Positions 26,658 through 36,353 of a stretch of DNA of 64,000 nt are shown in pieces. The stretch comes from Microbacterium sp. EST19A (GTDB lineage Bacteria; Actinomycetota; Actinomycetes; Actinomycetales; Microbacteriaceae), in assembly GCF_019969685.1 (NCBI RefSeq), contig NZ_JAHXYZ010000001.1:1426001-1490000 (forward strand), given 5' to 3'. The notes beneath the pieces were generated by a model. The model searched no databases. It had not been told where the DNA came from and worked only from the letters and a program-made list of their open reading frames with translations. The translations under genes were made by a program, and so were the position numbers. Position 1 is the first letter of the stretch; the number at the start of each line of letters is the position of its first letter.

Positions 26658-26751
26658 CGTTCCGGTCGCACTCGATGCCGTCCGATCCGCGCCGGGGCGG
26701 CAGGAACTGCGACCGGAGCGGGGCGCTGCGACACGAACTGCGACCGGAACG
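26658..26751. repeat. Intergenic nested inverted repeat, locus A of the CGTTCCGGTCGCA family
   Basis: CGTTCCGGTCGCA (26658-26670) is exactly inverted as TGCGACCGGAACG (26739-26751). A third copy with one change lies at 26708-26720. All three continue into a softer half, GTTC-CTGCCG or similar. The same 13-mer recurs at 39967-40091. The element lies just after the ZIP-like gene, in the 254-bp gap before the esterase, and otherwise I see only the ribosome site of the next gene (AAGGGAG). Confidence 0.8.
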
Positions 26752-26887
26752 ATGATCGAGACCTCCGCCCGCCACCTGGCGGCCGCGCGCCCGCAGATCG
26801 GGTGCGGGTGGCGGGTTACCCTCGGGGAAGACGTGAAGGATGCTGGCGGGACGCCGCCACGCAGACGGCGAGAACAAGGGAGTTCTG

Positions 26888-27856
26888 ATGACCGACACAC
26901 TCGCCCGCCCGCCCTTCGACCCCGAGCTCGAAGCCGCCCTCGCCCTGGTCGCCGACCAGATGCCGTCGACGCTGACCTCGGAGATGATCCCCCTGATGCG
27001 GCAGTCACCGGTCAGCGGAGAGGACGAGATCTTCGCCGTCCTCGATGAGCGCGGCTTCACCCGCCGCGATGTGACGATCGCCGGCCACGAAGGCGACGAG
27101 ATCGTCGTCTCGGTCATCGAGAAAGAGGGGCGCACAGGAACGGGGCCCGGCTTCTTCCACACCCACGGCGGCGGCATGATCATCGGCAACCGCTGGCTCG
27201 GCGTCGTCGGCTTCCTCGATTGGGCGGAGCGCTTCAACGGCGTGATCGTGACCGTCGAGTACCGGCTCGCTCCGGAGTTCCCCGATCCGTTCCCGGTCGA
27301 GGACTGCTACGCGGGGCTCCTGTGGACCGCGGAGAATGCGGGAGAGCTCGGCATCGACCTCTCCCGGCTGCTCATCGGAGGAGCCAGCGCCGGCGGCGGG
27401 CTGGCTGCCGGCACCGCACTGTTGGCCCGCGACCGCCGTGGACCGGCGCTCATCGGCCAGCTGCTCATCTACCCCATGCTCGACGACCGTGACGAGACCG
27501 TCTCGACCCACCAGATCGACGGGATCGGCGTCTGGGACCGCGGCTCCAACATCACCGGCTGGACCGCGCTGCTCGGCGACCGCAAGGGCGGCGCCGACGT
27601 CTCGATCTACGCGGCTCCCGCGCGCGCGACAGACCTCACGGGGCTGCCTCCTGCCTTCATCGACTGCGGCAGCGCCGAGGTGTTCCGCGACGAGGACGTC
27701 GCCTACGCCACGCGCCTGTGGGAGGCCGGAGTCCAGGCCGAACTGCACGTGTGGGCCGGAGGATTCCACGGGTTCGACATGTTCGCGCCGCACGCGGCCG
27801 TCGCACAGGCCATGCTCGCCGCCCGCGACAGCTGGGTGAATCGCCTGCTCGCCTGA
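26888..27856 (+). CDS. Alpha/beta hydrolase, hormone-sensitive lipase family esterase
   Basis: This 322-residue protein has the HSL-family HGGG oxyanion hole (HTHGGGM, about residues 92-98), YRLAPE, the nucleophile motif GASAGGG, the acid in the FIDCGSAEVFRDED region, and the catalytic His in GGFHGFD. Members hydrolyse short-chain esters in the cytoplasm. It is followed after 52 bp by a PucR-type regulator on the same strand. Natural substrate unknown. Confidence 0.92.
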   Translation: MTDTLARPPFDPELEAALALVADQMPSTLTSEMIPLMRQSPVSGEDEIFAVLDERGFTRRDVTIAGHEGDEIVVSVIEKEGRTGTGPGFFHTHGGGMIIGNRWLGVVGFLDWAERFNGVIVTVEYRLAPEFPDPFPVEDCYAGLLWTAENAGELGIDLSRLLIGGASAGGGLAAGTALLARDRRGPALIGQLLIYPMLDDRDETVSTHQIDGIGVWDRGSNITGWTALLGDRKGGADVSIYAAPARATDLTGLPPAFIDCGSAEVFRDEDVAYATRLWEAGVQAELHVWAGGFHGFDMFAPHAAVAQAMLAARDSWVNRLLA

Positions 27857-27908
27857 CGTCTCCCTACGGGGTCGCGCACACGACCCCGTAGGGTGGAACT
27901 CCCGCGCG

Positions 27909-28916
27909 ATGGAGCCCGACATGCAAGATCTGCTGGGGCGTCTCACCGCCCTCGACCCGGATGCCAGCGAGACGCTCAAAGTCGTCACCTACTTCGATGC
28001 CCTCGTCGAGAGATCCGTCGGCGTCGAGAGCATGCTCCGTGGCGCCGCCGTACTGAGCGGGGCGACCGTCGGACAGCGCGACGGTCGGCAGATCATGCGC
28101 GTACGTGCCGACGGAGTGCGCATCGATCCGCTGGATCCCCGAGACGGCTGGATGCTGCGCCACAGCGGACCGGATGCCGTCGCGTGGATCGAGCGCGAGG
28201 GCGAGGCGCACACGAACGACGCGATGATCCTCGAGCGACTCGCTCTCGCGCTCGGCATCATCCGGGCGCGCCGATCCGCGGGACCCGAGAGCGCGGTCGA
28301 GCTCGCCATCAGCTCCTACGCGGGAGTCGATGAGCGAGCAGGTGCCCTGTCGCGCCTGCGGCTGACCCCCGGACTCTTCCGCGTCGTCGCCTCGCTACCC
28401 GATCCGGCACCTCGGGCGCAGCATCCGTCGGCCGTCGTGGCCACGCGGCATGGACTCACGCGGGCGACCATCCTGCCGCAGGACTTCGCGGTGCAGGACG
28501 CCTGGGACGACGCGACCGAACTCCGCCGCGGCGTCGGCACGACCGGGACGGAAGGGCAGCTGCCCGAGTCCTGGTCAGCCGCCCTCATCGCCGTGCGGCT
28601 GACCACCCCCGCCGAGCCCGTGCTCGCCGCCGCCGACCTCGGCGCGCTGCTGCTCGTCGCCGAGACGGCCGACGCCGGCGCCCTGCATCCGGATGCCGCC
28701 GCGCTCGCCGGCCTGGACGGCCGCAGTCTCGAACTGCTCGACGCCGTCATCGACGAGCAGAGCGTGCGCGCCGCGGCCGTCCGCCTGGGCCGGCACCACT
28801 CGAGCGTGCAGGATCGGCTCGCCGCCCTCACCGAGACGCTCGGCTACGACCCGCGCACATCCAGAGGTCATGCGCGCTTCGTGCTCGCCCGGATGCTGCT
28901 CCGCCTCGCCGACTGA
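27909..28916 (+). CDS. PucR/CdaR-like helix-turn-helix regulator
   Basis: This 335-residue protein ends in the PucR-type C-terminal HTH: LLDAVIDEQSVRAAAVRLGRHHSSVQDRLAALTETLGYDPRTSRGHARFVLARMLLRL. The middle part is a GAF-like or GGDEF-like sensory region without a clear motif. Start at 27909; an ATG at 27921 has GGAG six bases upstream and may be the true start. It follows the esterase gene and could control it, with effector unknown. Confidence 0.7.
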   Translation: MEPDMQDLLGRLTALDPDASETLKVVTYFDALVERSVGVESMLRGAAVLSGATVGQRDGRQIMRVRADGVRIDPLDPRDGWMLRHSGPDAVAWIEREGEAHTNDAMILERLALALGIIRARRSAGPESAVELAISSYAGVDERAGALSRLRLTPGLFRVVASLPDPAPRAQHPSAVVATRHGLTRATILPQDFAVQDAWDDATELRRGVGTTGTEGQLPESWSAALIAVRLTTPAEPVLAAADLGALLLVAETADAGALHPDAAALAGLDGRSLELLDAVIDEQSVRAAAVRLGRHHSSVQDRLAALTETLGYDPRTSRGHARFVLARMLLRLAD

Positions 28917-28929
28917 GCGACGACCGTTC

Positions 28930-28982
28930 GAATCGCGTGAATGGTCGTGATCTGACCTCCGAAGCGACCACTTGCGCGATTC
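28930..28982. repeat. Intergenic inverted repeat, locus C
   Basis: GAATCGCG-TGAA-TGGTCG (28930-28947) is inverted as CGACCA-CTTG-CGCGATTC (28965-28982): two conserved blocks of eight and six bases, with a different four-base segment between them. It fills the 81-bp gap between convergent genes and could also act as a terminator, but has no T-run. Confidence 0.65.
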
Positions 28983-28997
28983 GGAAGGGTGGAATGC

Positions 28998-30116
28998 CTA
29001 GCCGAAGCCGGGGTACTCCTCGAGCTTCTTCTCGAACTCCGCGCGGTCGGCCTCGCTGAGCACACCGCTGGCGATCACGAAGAGCTGCAGACCTTCCAGC
29101 GGCTCGCCGGTGCGCGCGCTCTGCGCCTCACGAGCCGTCAGGAATCCGCCGTCCTCGTCATGCGAGAGGTCGTAGATGTTCGCGTAGAACCGCAGCGGGT
29201 CGGGGTAGTTCTCGGTGTAGTACTCCCACGTGTCCTGCGTGCGCGGGTCGTCGCTGCCGTAGAGCTTCGCGATCACCGACGGGTCCATGCCCGAGATCGA
29301 CGGGTCGTTGAACGCGTACAGATCCCACAGCCCGTGTTCGATCACGACGTCGTCGATCGCGGCCATCACGTCGAGCTTCTGCGCGTAGTCCCGGATCGGT
29401 TCGTTCGTCGCCCATCCGGTCGAGGTGTACTCGACGAGCATCGACTCGCCGCCGTAGCCGTTGCGCTCCGGGCGCAGGTCCTCCTCGCCGACCTGGACCC
29501 AGGTGAACCCGAACTCGGCGGTCAGCCTCTCGCGGATGTCGGCGAACAGCTCATCGGACTGAGCGCGCACCTCTTCGAGGGACTGCTGGCTCAGCGTCTG
29601 CTGCGGGTCGGTGCCCTTGATCGCCGGGTACGCCTCCGCGTGCTTCTGCTCGTCGGTCTTCACGCCCTCGTAGTTGCCGGATGCCGACGTCTGCAGCGCG
29701 CTCATTCCGCCGACGGTCGCCACGTTGAACAGGATCGTCACGACGAGCGCGATCGCGCCCAGCATCCGTCCCCGCGCGGAGAACAGGGCCGCGATGATCA
29801 CCGCGACGACGATGAGCTGCAGCGCGAGCATGGTCACGCCGTAGAGGATGTCGGTGCCGCCGGCGAGCAGGGTGCCGAGCAGGATCAACGCGAACAGGAT
29901 GGCGGCGGAGAGAGCGATCCAGCCGAGCGCGTTTGCCGGCTTCTTCTCGGCCTCGAGCGTCGCTGTCGCGCCGGGGACGGGCACCGGGGGCACGGGGCCC
30001 GCGATGGGTCCCTGCTGGCGGCGCGCGCCGCGGTACCCGCCGGGCGGTGGCACGGGAGGCGCACCTTCGGCGCCGGCGAGGTAACGTGCGCGCTGCTTCT
30101 CGTGGTCCATCACCAT
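28998..30116 (-). CDS. Membrane protein at the end of the MoxR-VWA operon
   Basis: This 372-residue protein has a Pro-rich cytoplasmic N-terminus (PPVPPPGGYRG and PVPPVPVPG, residues 20-50). Three hydrophobic helices follow (about 63-140), then a 220-residue soluble domain rich in acidic and aromatic residues. I do not recognise the domain. Its start overlaps the upstream stop codon, so it is the seventh and last gene of the operon. An ATG at 30110 is an alternative start. It ends 16 bp from the inverted repeat at locus C. Confidence 0.65.
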   Translation of the reverse strand: MVMDHEKQRARYLAGAEGAPPVPPPGGYRGARRQQGPIAGPVPPVPVPGATATLEAEKKPANALGWIALSAAILFALILLGTLLAGGTDILYGVTMLALQLIVVAVIIAALFSARGRMLGAIALVVTILFNVATVGGMSALQTSASGNYEGVKTDEQKHAEAYPAIKGTDPQQTLSQQSLEEVRAQSDELFADIRERLTAEFGFTWVQVGEEDLRPERNGYGGESMLVEYTSTGWATNEPIRDYAQKLDVMAAIDDVVIEHGLWDLYAFNDPSISGMDPSVIAKLYGSDDPRTQDTWEYYTENYPDPLRFYANIYDLSHDEDGGFLTAREAQSARTGEPLEGLQLFVIASGVLSEADRAEFEKKLEEYPGFG

Positions 30117-30856
30117 GGCTTGTCCGTTCCCGAGCCGCCGGGGTCATCGCCCTGCTGCTGGTCGCGCTCCTGGGTTCCCTGCTCGAGCTTGTCCTGCAGA
30201 TCGCGGATCTTCTCGTCGGAGGGCTGCGGCTCCTCCTCGGTCTGCGGCTCCTGCGGTTGCGGCTCCTGCTCCTGTTCCTGCTGCTTCTGCTTGAGCCGCC
30301 CCTCCGTGCCCTCGAGTGTGTCGGACATGTCGCGTTCGGGGTCGGAGGACTGCTCCTGCGCCTCTTCGCTGTTGCATTCCTCGGGGGTCTCGATCGTGAT
30401 CGTGAGCGCCTCGCCGTACAGCTGCGCCGCCGTCGCACCGTCACCGTCCGCGCGGGCCGCATCGCCCATCCGCTCGACGACCAGGGCGAGGTTGATGCGC
30501 ACGCCGCACACCTCCAGGCCGGTTGCGAGGTCCAGCGCCTCCTCGAGCTTCGCCCTCGCCTCGGGAAGCTGCTCGGCCGCACCGAGCGCCGTGCCGACGT
30601 TGAACGGCGCCTTGTACGGCTCGAACCAGTTCAGGAACTCCTGGTTGCGCGCCGCCGCCTCAGAACCCGCGTAGTCGTCGACGACGTAGGCCGTCACCGC
30701 CTGGTGGGCGAAGGCGTACATGCTCAGCAGCTTGCCCACGAAGAGCAGTGCGGCGAGCGTGAGCGGGAGCGTGCCGATCGCCACCCAGCGACGGATGCTG
30801 CGCCGACGACGATTCGACCGAAGTCGGGCCGCAGCGGCTTCGTCCTGCGGAGTCAC
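30110..30856 (-). CDS. TPR-like protein with a Gln/Glu-rich tail
   Basis: This 248-residue protein has one membrane helix (about residues 25-47). A helical region of about 100 residues follows (FNVGTALGAAEQLPEARAKLEEALDLA, then INLALVVERMGDAARADGDGATAAQLYGEAL), reading as two or three degenerate tetratricopeptide repeats. The tail is low-complexity Gln, Glu and Pro (KQKQQEQEQEPQPQEPQ). It matches the BatC position in Bat-type operons. It overlaps the VWA gene before it and the membrane gene after it by a few bases. Confidence 0.75.
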   Translation of the reverse strand: MTPQDEAAAARLRSNRRRRSIRRWVAIGTLPLTLAALLFVGKLLSMYAFAHQAVTAYVVDDYAGSEAAARNQEFLNWFEPYKAPFNVGTALGAAEQLPEARAKLEEALDLATGLEVCGVRINLALVVERMGDAARADGDGATAAQLYGEALTITIETPEECNSEEAQEQSSDPERDMSDTLEGTEGRLKQKQQEQEQEPQPQEPQTEEEPQPSDEKIRDLQDKLEQGTQERDQQQGDDPGGSGTDKPW

Positions 30857-31953
30857 GAGGCACCTCCTTCGGTCGTCGAGCGCGTTTCGTCTCGTCGCTT
30901 CGCACCTCGCTCGACGACCGATGAACGCGGTGCCTTGAGCTGGCGCAGCCGGGCAATCAGCATCGTCGCGCGCAGCAGCTCGACGCCGAGGAGCGCGACG
31001 ATCACGAGGGCGGCGATCCAGTACAGCTCGGTGACGTTGCCGACCTCGCCGGACTCCGCGTAGCTCGTGGTGGTCGACGGAGCGGCCGGCAGCGTGGGCG
31101 CGGCATCCGCCGTCCGGTGCTCGTACTCGACACCGAGCTGTTCCGCGACGGTCTCGAGGTTCGCCTCATCGATCACCGACAGCGCGTTCCCGCCCTCGTA
31201 CTCGATGTACCCCTCGTCGGCGCCGAGGCCGCCGCCGGTGATGCGCATGGGCCCGCCCTCGGTCGTCCCGTAGCCGAAGACGGCACCGGCATCCGTGTAC
31301 TTGGCGCTCGTCGTGAAGGGTTCGGGCGGCGTGCCGACGGTCTGTTCGCCGTCGCCGAAGTAGAAGACCATCCGCGCCCGGTCGGGCGACGACTCCGCGG
31401 CCGCCGCCAGGGTCTCGGACAGCAGAGGAGCGGCGATGCCGATCGAGCTGCCGCGCGACTGGCTGGTCACCTCGGGTCGCAGCACGTCCAGCGACCCGAT
31501 CAGGGCCGTGGTGTCGGTGGTCAACGGCATCCGCAGCTCCGCCGCCGCATCGGAGGTGATGAGCGCGAAGCGCGCACCCGGGTATTCCTCGACGATCGCC
31601 CGCACGTCTTCGCGGACGCCGTCGAGTCGCGGCTGGCCGTCGTCCCAGTCCTCGGCCACGATGCTCGCGGTGGTGTCGACGACGAGCACGATGTCGGTGT
31701 CGGTCGCGAGAGTCTGCGTCGCGCCGCCGGGGATGCCGGGCCGCAGCAGCATCACGAAGCAGGCCAGGATCAGCAGCAGCCGAAGCCCCCACAGAACGCG
31801 CGCGCCGGACTTCGCGCGCGCGGTGCCGGATCCCGCCCCCTGGGTCTCTCGGCCCGTCGAAGGACCGCGCACGATCAGCCAGACGGCGAGAGCGACGACC
31901 GGCGCGAACAGCAGCACGAGCAGCAGCGGATGGAGGACGGGCTGGAAGATCAC
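30853..31953 (-). CDS. VWA-domain membrane protein, BatB-like, with variant MIDAS
   Basis: This 366-residue protein has N-terminal helices, a von Willebrand A domain (residues about 85-275) and a C-terminal helix (ELYWIAALVIVALLGVELL). The metal site reads DTTAS rather than DxSxS, so metal binding may be altered. GTG start at 31953 overlaps the upstream stop. Two repeat elements have entered the frame: one codes for RGPSTGRETQGAGSG after the first helices, the other for the last 20 or so residues (SSVVERGAKRRDETRSTTEG). Confidence 0.8.
   Translation of the reverse strand: MIFQPVLHPLLLVLLFAPVVALAVWLIVRGPSTGRETQGAGSGTARAKSGARVLWGLRLLLILACFVMLLRPGIPGGATQTLATDTDIVLVVDTTASIVAEDWDDGQPRLDGVREDVRAIVEEYPGARFALITSDAAAELRMPLTTDTTALIGSLDVLRPEVTSQSRGSSIGIAAPLLSETLAAAAESSPDRARMVFYFGDGEQTVGTPPEPFTTSAKYTDAGAVFGYGTTEGGPMRITGGGLGADEGYIEYEGGNALSVIDEANLETVAEQLGVEYEHRTADAAPTLPAAPSTTTSYAESGEVGNVTELYWIAALVIVALLGVELLRATMLIARLRQLKAPRSSVVERGAKRRDETRSTTEGGAS
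30871..30919. repeat. Palindromic repeat forming the 3' end of a VWA gene
   Basis: GGTCGTCGAGCG (30871-30882) and CGCTCGACGACC (30908-30919) are exact inverse complements. The inside, GCGTTTCGTCTCGTCGCTTC, matches from memory a repeat common in Microbacteriaceae (GGTCGTTGAGCGAGCG...GAGACGAAACG). It lies wholly inside coding sequence and supplies the C-terminus of the BatB-like protein. Confidence 0.65.
31843..31866. repeat. Second repeat-like insertion in the VWA gene, read as PSTG
   Basis: On the minus strand GGTCCTTCGACGGGCCGAGA followed by GACC resembles the CCTTCGACxGGCTCAGG palindrome at 20090-20107, with GGTC/GACC outer arms. It is read in the same frame as that copy (PSTG) and lies in a linker after the membrane helices. 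Confidence 0.5.
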
Positions 31954-32936
31954 AGTCTCACCCTCCACAGCACGACGGCGAACGAGAGGAGCGCGACGGC
32001 CAGCACGACGATCCACAGGTTCGGGGTGTCGGTCCAGACGACCTGCGCCTCGCCGCGCAGCTCGGTCGCCTCCTGCTCCTGCACCTCGGTGACGATGTCC
32101 GACACGGTCGTCGTGTCGCGCAGGCCGTACGCCGCGCCGCCGGTCGTCTCGGCCGCGGCGGTGAGCTCGGCGCTGACGGCGGCATCCTTGCCCTGCACCG
32201 GGTTCAGCGCGAACACGCGCACGCCCTTCGCCTTCGCAAAGCCGGCGGCCTCCTCCAGCGTGACGATCGAGGCACCGTTGATCTCGTTGTCGGTCGCGAA
32301 GATCACGGAGCGCGACCGCTCGTCGTCGGGGCGATCGAAGCCCAGCGTGCAGGCCGCGAGCCCGTCGCCGATCAGCGAGGCGCCCTCGCCGTTGAGCGTG
32401 CCGACCCAGTGCTCCGGGATCTCGTCGACGTAGTCGAAGCTCTCCTTGATGCTGGCCAGATGCTCGCGGATGAAGTCGTAGTCGTCGGTCAGCGGGAAGA
32501 TCTGCACGGGCGAGCTGTTGAAGATCGTCAGGCCGATGCGCTCGCCCTCGAAGTCCTCCAGCAGGTCCTCGAAGACGCTGATCACCTCGACGTCGACCTC
32601 GGTCATCGAGCCCGAGACGTCGAGGCACAGCATGATGTCGCGGCTGGTGTTGACCGGCTGGATGGTCTGCGACGACATCGGCCGGGCGGCGACCACGCCG
32701 GCGGCGACCGTCGTCACGGTGCCGAGCACGAGGATGCCGGTCAGCGCGAGCACACGGCGCGTCAGCGCGTGGCGGAACGCCGGGAGCGTGCGCAGGCGCT
32801 CCGCGCGCGCGACCCGCGCCCGTTCGCCCGCACCGCCGCGACCGCTGCGGCGCAGACCGAGCGCGAGCCCGATGCCGAGGGCGACCAGCACGACCGCGAT
32901 CGCGACGATGATCATCCAGAAGTTCGCTAATGCCAT
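31950..32936 (-). CDS. VWA-domain membrane protein, BatA-like
   Basis: This 328-residue protein has two N-terminal membrane helices, a VWA domain (about 95-290) with an intact metal site (CLDVSGSM), and a C-terminal membrane helix (LWIVVLAVALLSFAVVLW). It sits with a second VWA protein, a MoxR ATPase and DUF58, as in Bat/Aerotolerance operons, where the group is thought to act as a metal-dependent assembly or folding machine at the membrane. Start ATG 32936 overlaps the gene before it. Confidence 0.88.
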   Translation of the reverse strand: MALANFWMIIVAIAVVLVALGIGLALGLRRSGRGGAGERARVARAERLRTLPAFRHALTRRVLALTGILVLGTVTTVAAGVVAARPMSSQTIQPVNTSRDIMLCLDVSGSMTEVDVEVISVFEDLLEDFEGERIGLTIFNSSPVQIFPLTDDYDFIREHLASIKESFDYVDEIPEHWVGTLNGEGASLIGDGLAACTLGFDRPDDERSRSVIFATDNEINGASIVTLEEAAGFAKAKGVRVFALNPVQGKDAAVSAELTAAAETTGGAAYGLRDTTTVSDIVTEVQEQEATELRGEAQVVWTDTPNLWIVVLAVALLSFAVVLWRVRL

Positions 32937-33418
32937 GTGCGCACCACCGTCCGCGCCGCTTCGGCACCGGCGACCGGATCGATCGCGGGTCCCTGACGGA
33001 AGATGCTCGGGTAGTAGTGCCGGCCCATCGCATCGATGAGCGCGGGGTGCACGCCCCGCGCGACGAGGTCGTCGAGCGCCAGGACCGGGGCCTCGAGCCC
33101 GCTGTACTCGTTCACGAACGTGCGGACGACGCGGCTCAGCTCGAGGTTGGCGTTCCGTGCGGACAGCCTGCGCTCGCGGTAGTCCGTCTCCACCATCTGG
33201 ATGCGCTCGAGGTACTCGGTGCGCAGCTGGGAGAGAACGTCGCCGGTGAGCAGCGACTGCCCACCGGCATCTCCCGCGGTGGCGAGCGCGCGTCGCGGAC
33301 GGGTCAGCACGATCAGCAGCCAGGCGCCGAGCACCAGCAGGGCGAGGATGCCGATCGCGAGCAGCATCCATCCCCAGCCGTACTGGGCCGGAGGGTAGAG
33401 CTCGTCAGATCCCGGCAT
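32927..33418 (-). CDS. Single-span membrane protein of the MoxR-VWA operon (DUF4381-like)
   Basis: This 163-residue protein has one membrane helix (about residues 16-41, GWMLLAIGILALLVLGAWLLIVL) and a cytoplasmic helical domain (SQLRTEYLERIQMVETDYRERRLSARNANLELSRVVRTFVNEYSG). Position, between DUF58 and the first VWA gene, and domain order match the DUF4381 component of such operons. It overlaps both neighbours. Role unknown beyond association with the complex. Confidence 0.75.
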   Translation of the reverse strand: MPGSDELYPPAQYGWGWMLLAIGILALLVLGAWLLIVLTRPRRALATAGDAGGQSLLTGDVLSQLRTEYLERIQMVETDYRERRLSARNANLELSRVVRTFVNEYSGLEAPVLALDDLVARGVHPALIDAMGRHYYPSIFRQGPAIDPVAGAEAARTVVRTWH

Positions 33419-34292
33419 GAGACCTCCGGTTCAGCAGCTGCAGCAGCTGCGACACGGCGTCGTCCTGCCCGTCGAGCACGGCGTGACTGATCTCCATGCG
33501 CTTGAGCGTCTCGGCGAGGTGCGCGGCATCGGCCTCGGTCTGGGCGGTGAGCTCGCCGACGATGCCGAGGTCGCCCTGCACGAAGTCGGGCACGTCCCAC
33601 CGGCTGTCCACATCGCTGCGGATCGTGCGCGTGGTGTGATCGAGCACGGGATCGGCGTCGCGCACCGTGAGCCAGAGCACATCGTGCTGCACGCGCAGGC
33701 GGCGCAGCATCCGCTCGGTCTCGTCGGTGATCGGCGCCTCATCGGTGATCACGACGACGATCATGCGCCGGGAGACGGTGCGCGTGACGTACGACAGCAG
33801 GGCGTCGCGGTCGCTCGGGGCGGTGCTCTCGTCGATGGCCTTGTCGATCGTCCGCAGGGCGTGCTCGAGCGCACCCTCGCTGCGGCCGGGAGCGCGGCGG
33901 CGCACCCGGTCGGCGTCGCCGTAGACCGTGGAGAAGTCGTCGCCGTGGCGGAGCGCGAGCACTCCGAGCACGCCGGCCGCGAGGATCGCGAGATCCTTCT
34001 TCGCCTTCTCGTCGTGCGCGAGCGCCGTCATCGAGCGGCCCGTGTCGACGACGAACATGATCGTGTGCATGCGCATCGCGCGGTGGCGCTTGACCAGCGG
34101 GGCACCCAGACGTGCGGTGGCGCGCCAGTCGATGTCGCGCACCTGATCGCCGTACTCGTACTTGCGCAGATCCTCGAAGTCGAGGCTGCGCCCGTGCAGC
34201 AGCGACGCGTACGCGCCGTCGAGGGCGTGCAGCGACTTGCGCGACGAGTGGATGAAGAGCTTGCTCTTCACCTGGGTGATCAGGCTGGGCAT
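33405..34292 (-). CDS. DUF58 domain protein
   Basis: This 295-residue protein has the DUF58 core: GRSLDFEDLRKYEYGDQVRDIDWRATARLGAPLVKRHR (residues 34-71), followed by a VWA-like region with VVDTGRSM in metal-site position. It lies 7 bp downstream of the MoxR gene, the usual pairing. DUF58 proteins are predicted MoxR partners that recruit substrates. The final residues overlap the start of the next gene by 14 bases. Confidence 0.9.
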   Translation of the reverse strand: MPSLITQVKSKLFIHSSRKSLHALDGAYASLLHGRSLDFEDLRKYEYGDQVRDIDWRATARLGAPLVKRHRAMRMHTIMFVVDTGRSMTALAHDEKAKKDLAILAAGVLGVLALRHGDDFSTVYGDADRVRRRAPGRSEGALEHALRTIDKAIDESTAPSDRDALLSYVTRTVSRRMIVVVITDEAPITDETERMLRRLRVQHDVLWLTVRDADPVLDHTTRTIRSDVDSRWDVPDFVQGDLGIVGELTAQTEADAAHLAETLKRMEISHAVLDGQDDAVSQLLQLLNRRSHAGI

Positions 34293-34299
34293 GGGCGGG

Positions 34300-35445
<1,146 letters not shown>

Positions 35446-35546
35446 GGGTGGCTCCCTCAGTCACACGGGGACACTCGTCGCAGCCATCCCCCGCGGACCA
35501 GCGTAACCGCATCCGGCGGCGTGACCGGCGGGCAGGAGTGCCCGGA

Positions 35547-36248
35547 TCAGGCGGAGGCGGGGGAGCGGACGCCGCGCCGCCGGCCGACCCAGACCACGAG
35601 GGCTGCGGCGCCGATGATGATCGCGGCGATCAGCAGCACATAGAGGCCCACGGCGACGTACCCGCCCGACTGGTGCGGGTCGAGGAACGGGTAGGGGTAC
35701 CAGTACGGGTTGCCTGTAGCGGGAGCGGTGACGAGATTCGCGCGGATCAGGGTGAAGACCGTCCAGACGATCGGGAAGATCGCGGCGATGCCGACGGTTC
35801 CCCAGCCGAGAGCGCGGCGCCGCGGGGCGAACAGCACGTCGAGGAGCATGACGAGGGGGATGACGACGTGCAGCACTTCGTTCGACCAGGGGACCGTGGA
35901 TCCCTGGGGAAGGGGGATGCCGCGGAGCAGGGTGTTGTAGACGACGCCGGTCACGATCATGTAGGTGCTCGCGCACACGAGCAGCACGGCGAACCACCGC
36001 GGTTCGACGAGCTTCGCGTCCTTCTGCCGCAGTGCCCAGATGCCGCCGATCGCGAGGGTGACGGCGGCCAGGACGTTCGACTCGATGGTGAAGAAGCTGA
36101 AGAAGTTCGCGATGACCGTCGGCATGTGCCGGCCGTAGTCCGTGTCGGCGCTCCCGGCGACCTCGATCGATCGAGCGAGCTGGGCGACGATCGCCGCGAC
36201 GGCGAGGACTGCTGCTGCGAGTCGCGCGTAGGGCCACCAGGTCGTCAT
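35547..36248 (-). CDS. Pr6Pr family membrane protein
   Basis: This 233-residue protein has six spans and the family marks: NFFSFFTIESNVLAAV (about residues 48-63), GVVYNTLLRG, NEVLHVVIPLVMLLDVLFAPRR, and the aromatic loop NPYWYPYPFLDPHQSGGY (about 180-197). Pr6Pr proteins are widespread in Actinobacteria and related to eukaryotic FAR-17a/AIG1-like proteins, some of which hydrolyse fatty-acid esters of hydroxy fatty acids. Function here unknown. Monocistronic. Confidence 0.8.
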   Translation of the reverse strand: MTTWWPYARLAAAVLAVAAIVAQLARSIEVAGSADTDYGRHMPTVIANFFSFFTIESNVLAAVTLAIGGIWALRQKDAKLVEPRWFAVLLVCASTYMIVTGVVYNTLLRGIPLPQGSTVPWSNEVLHVVIPLVMLLDVLFAPRRRALGWGTVGIAAIFPIVWTVFTLIRANLVTAPATGNPYWYPYPFLDPHQSGGYVAVGLYVLLIAAIIIGAAALVVWVGRRRGVRSPASA

Positions 36249-36353
36249 ATTCGCCTCCGCCGGTCACTGTAGCGGAATCGCACCGTAGACCGCGGGACCG
36301 ATATATCGATATGTTCGGACTCGGACGCAGCAGGCGCGACGGCGGAGGGGCTC

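Noticed and set aside
26658..26751. CRISPR array at locus A, or at locus B (39967-40091)
   Set aside because: The copies are in opposite orientations, spacers are of uneven length, the repeat unit is too short and no cas gene is near.
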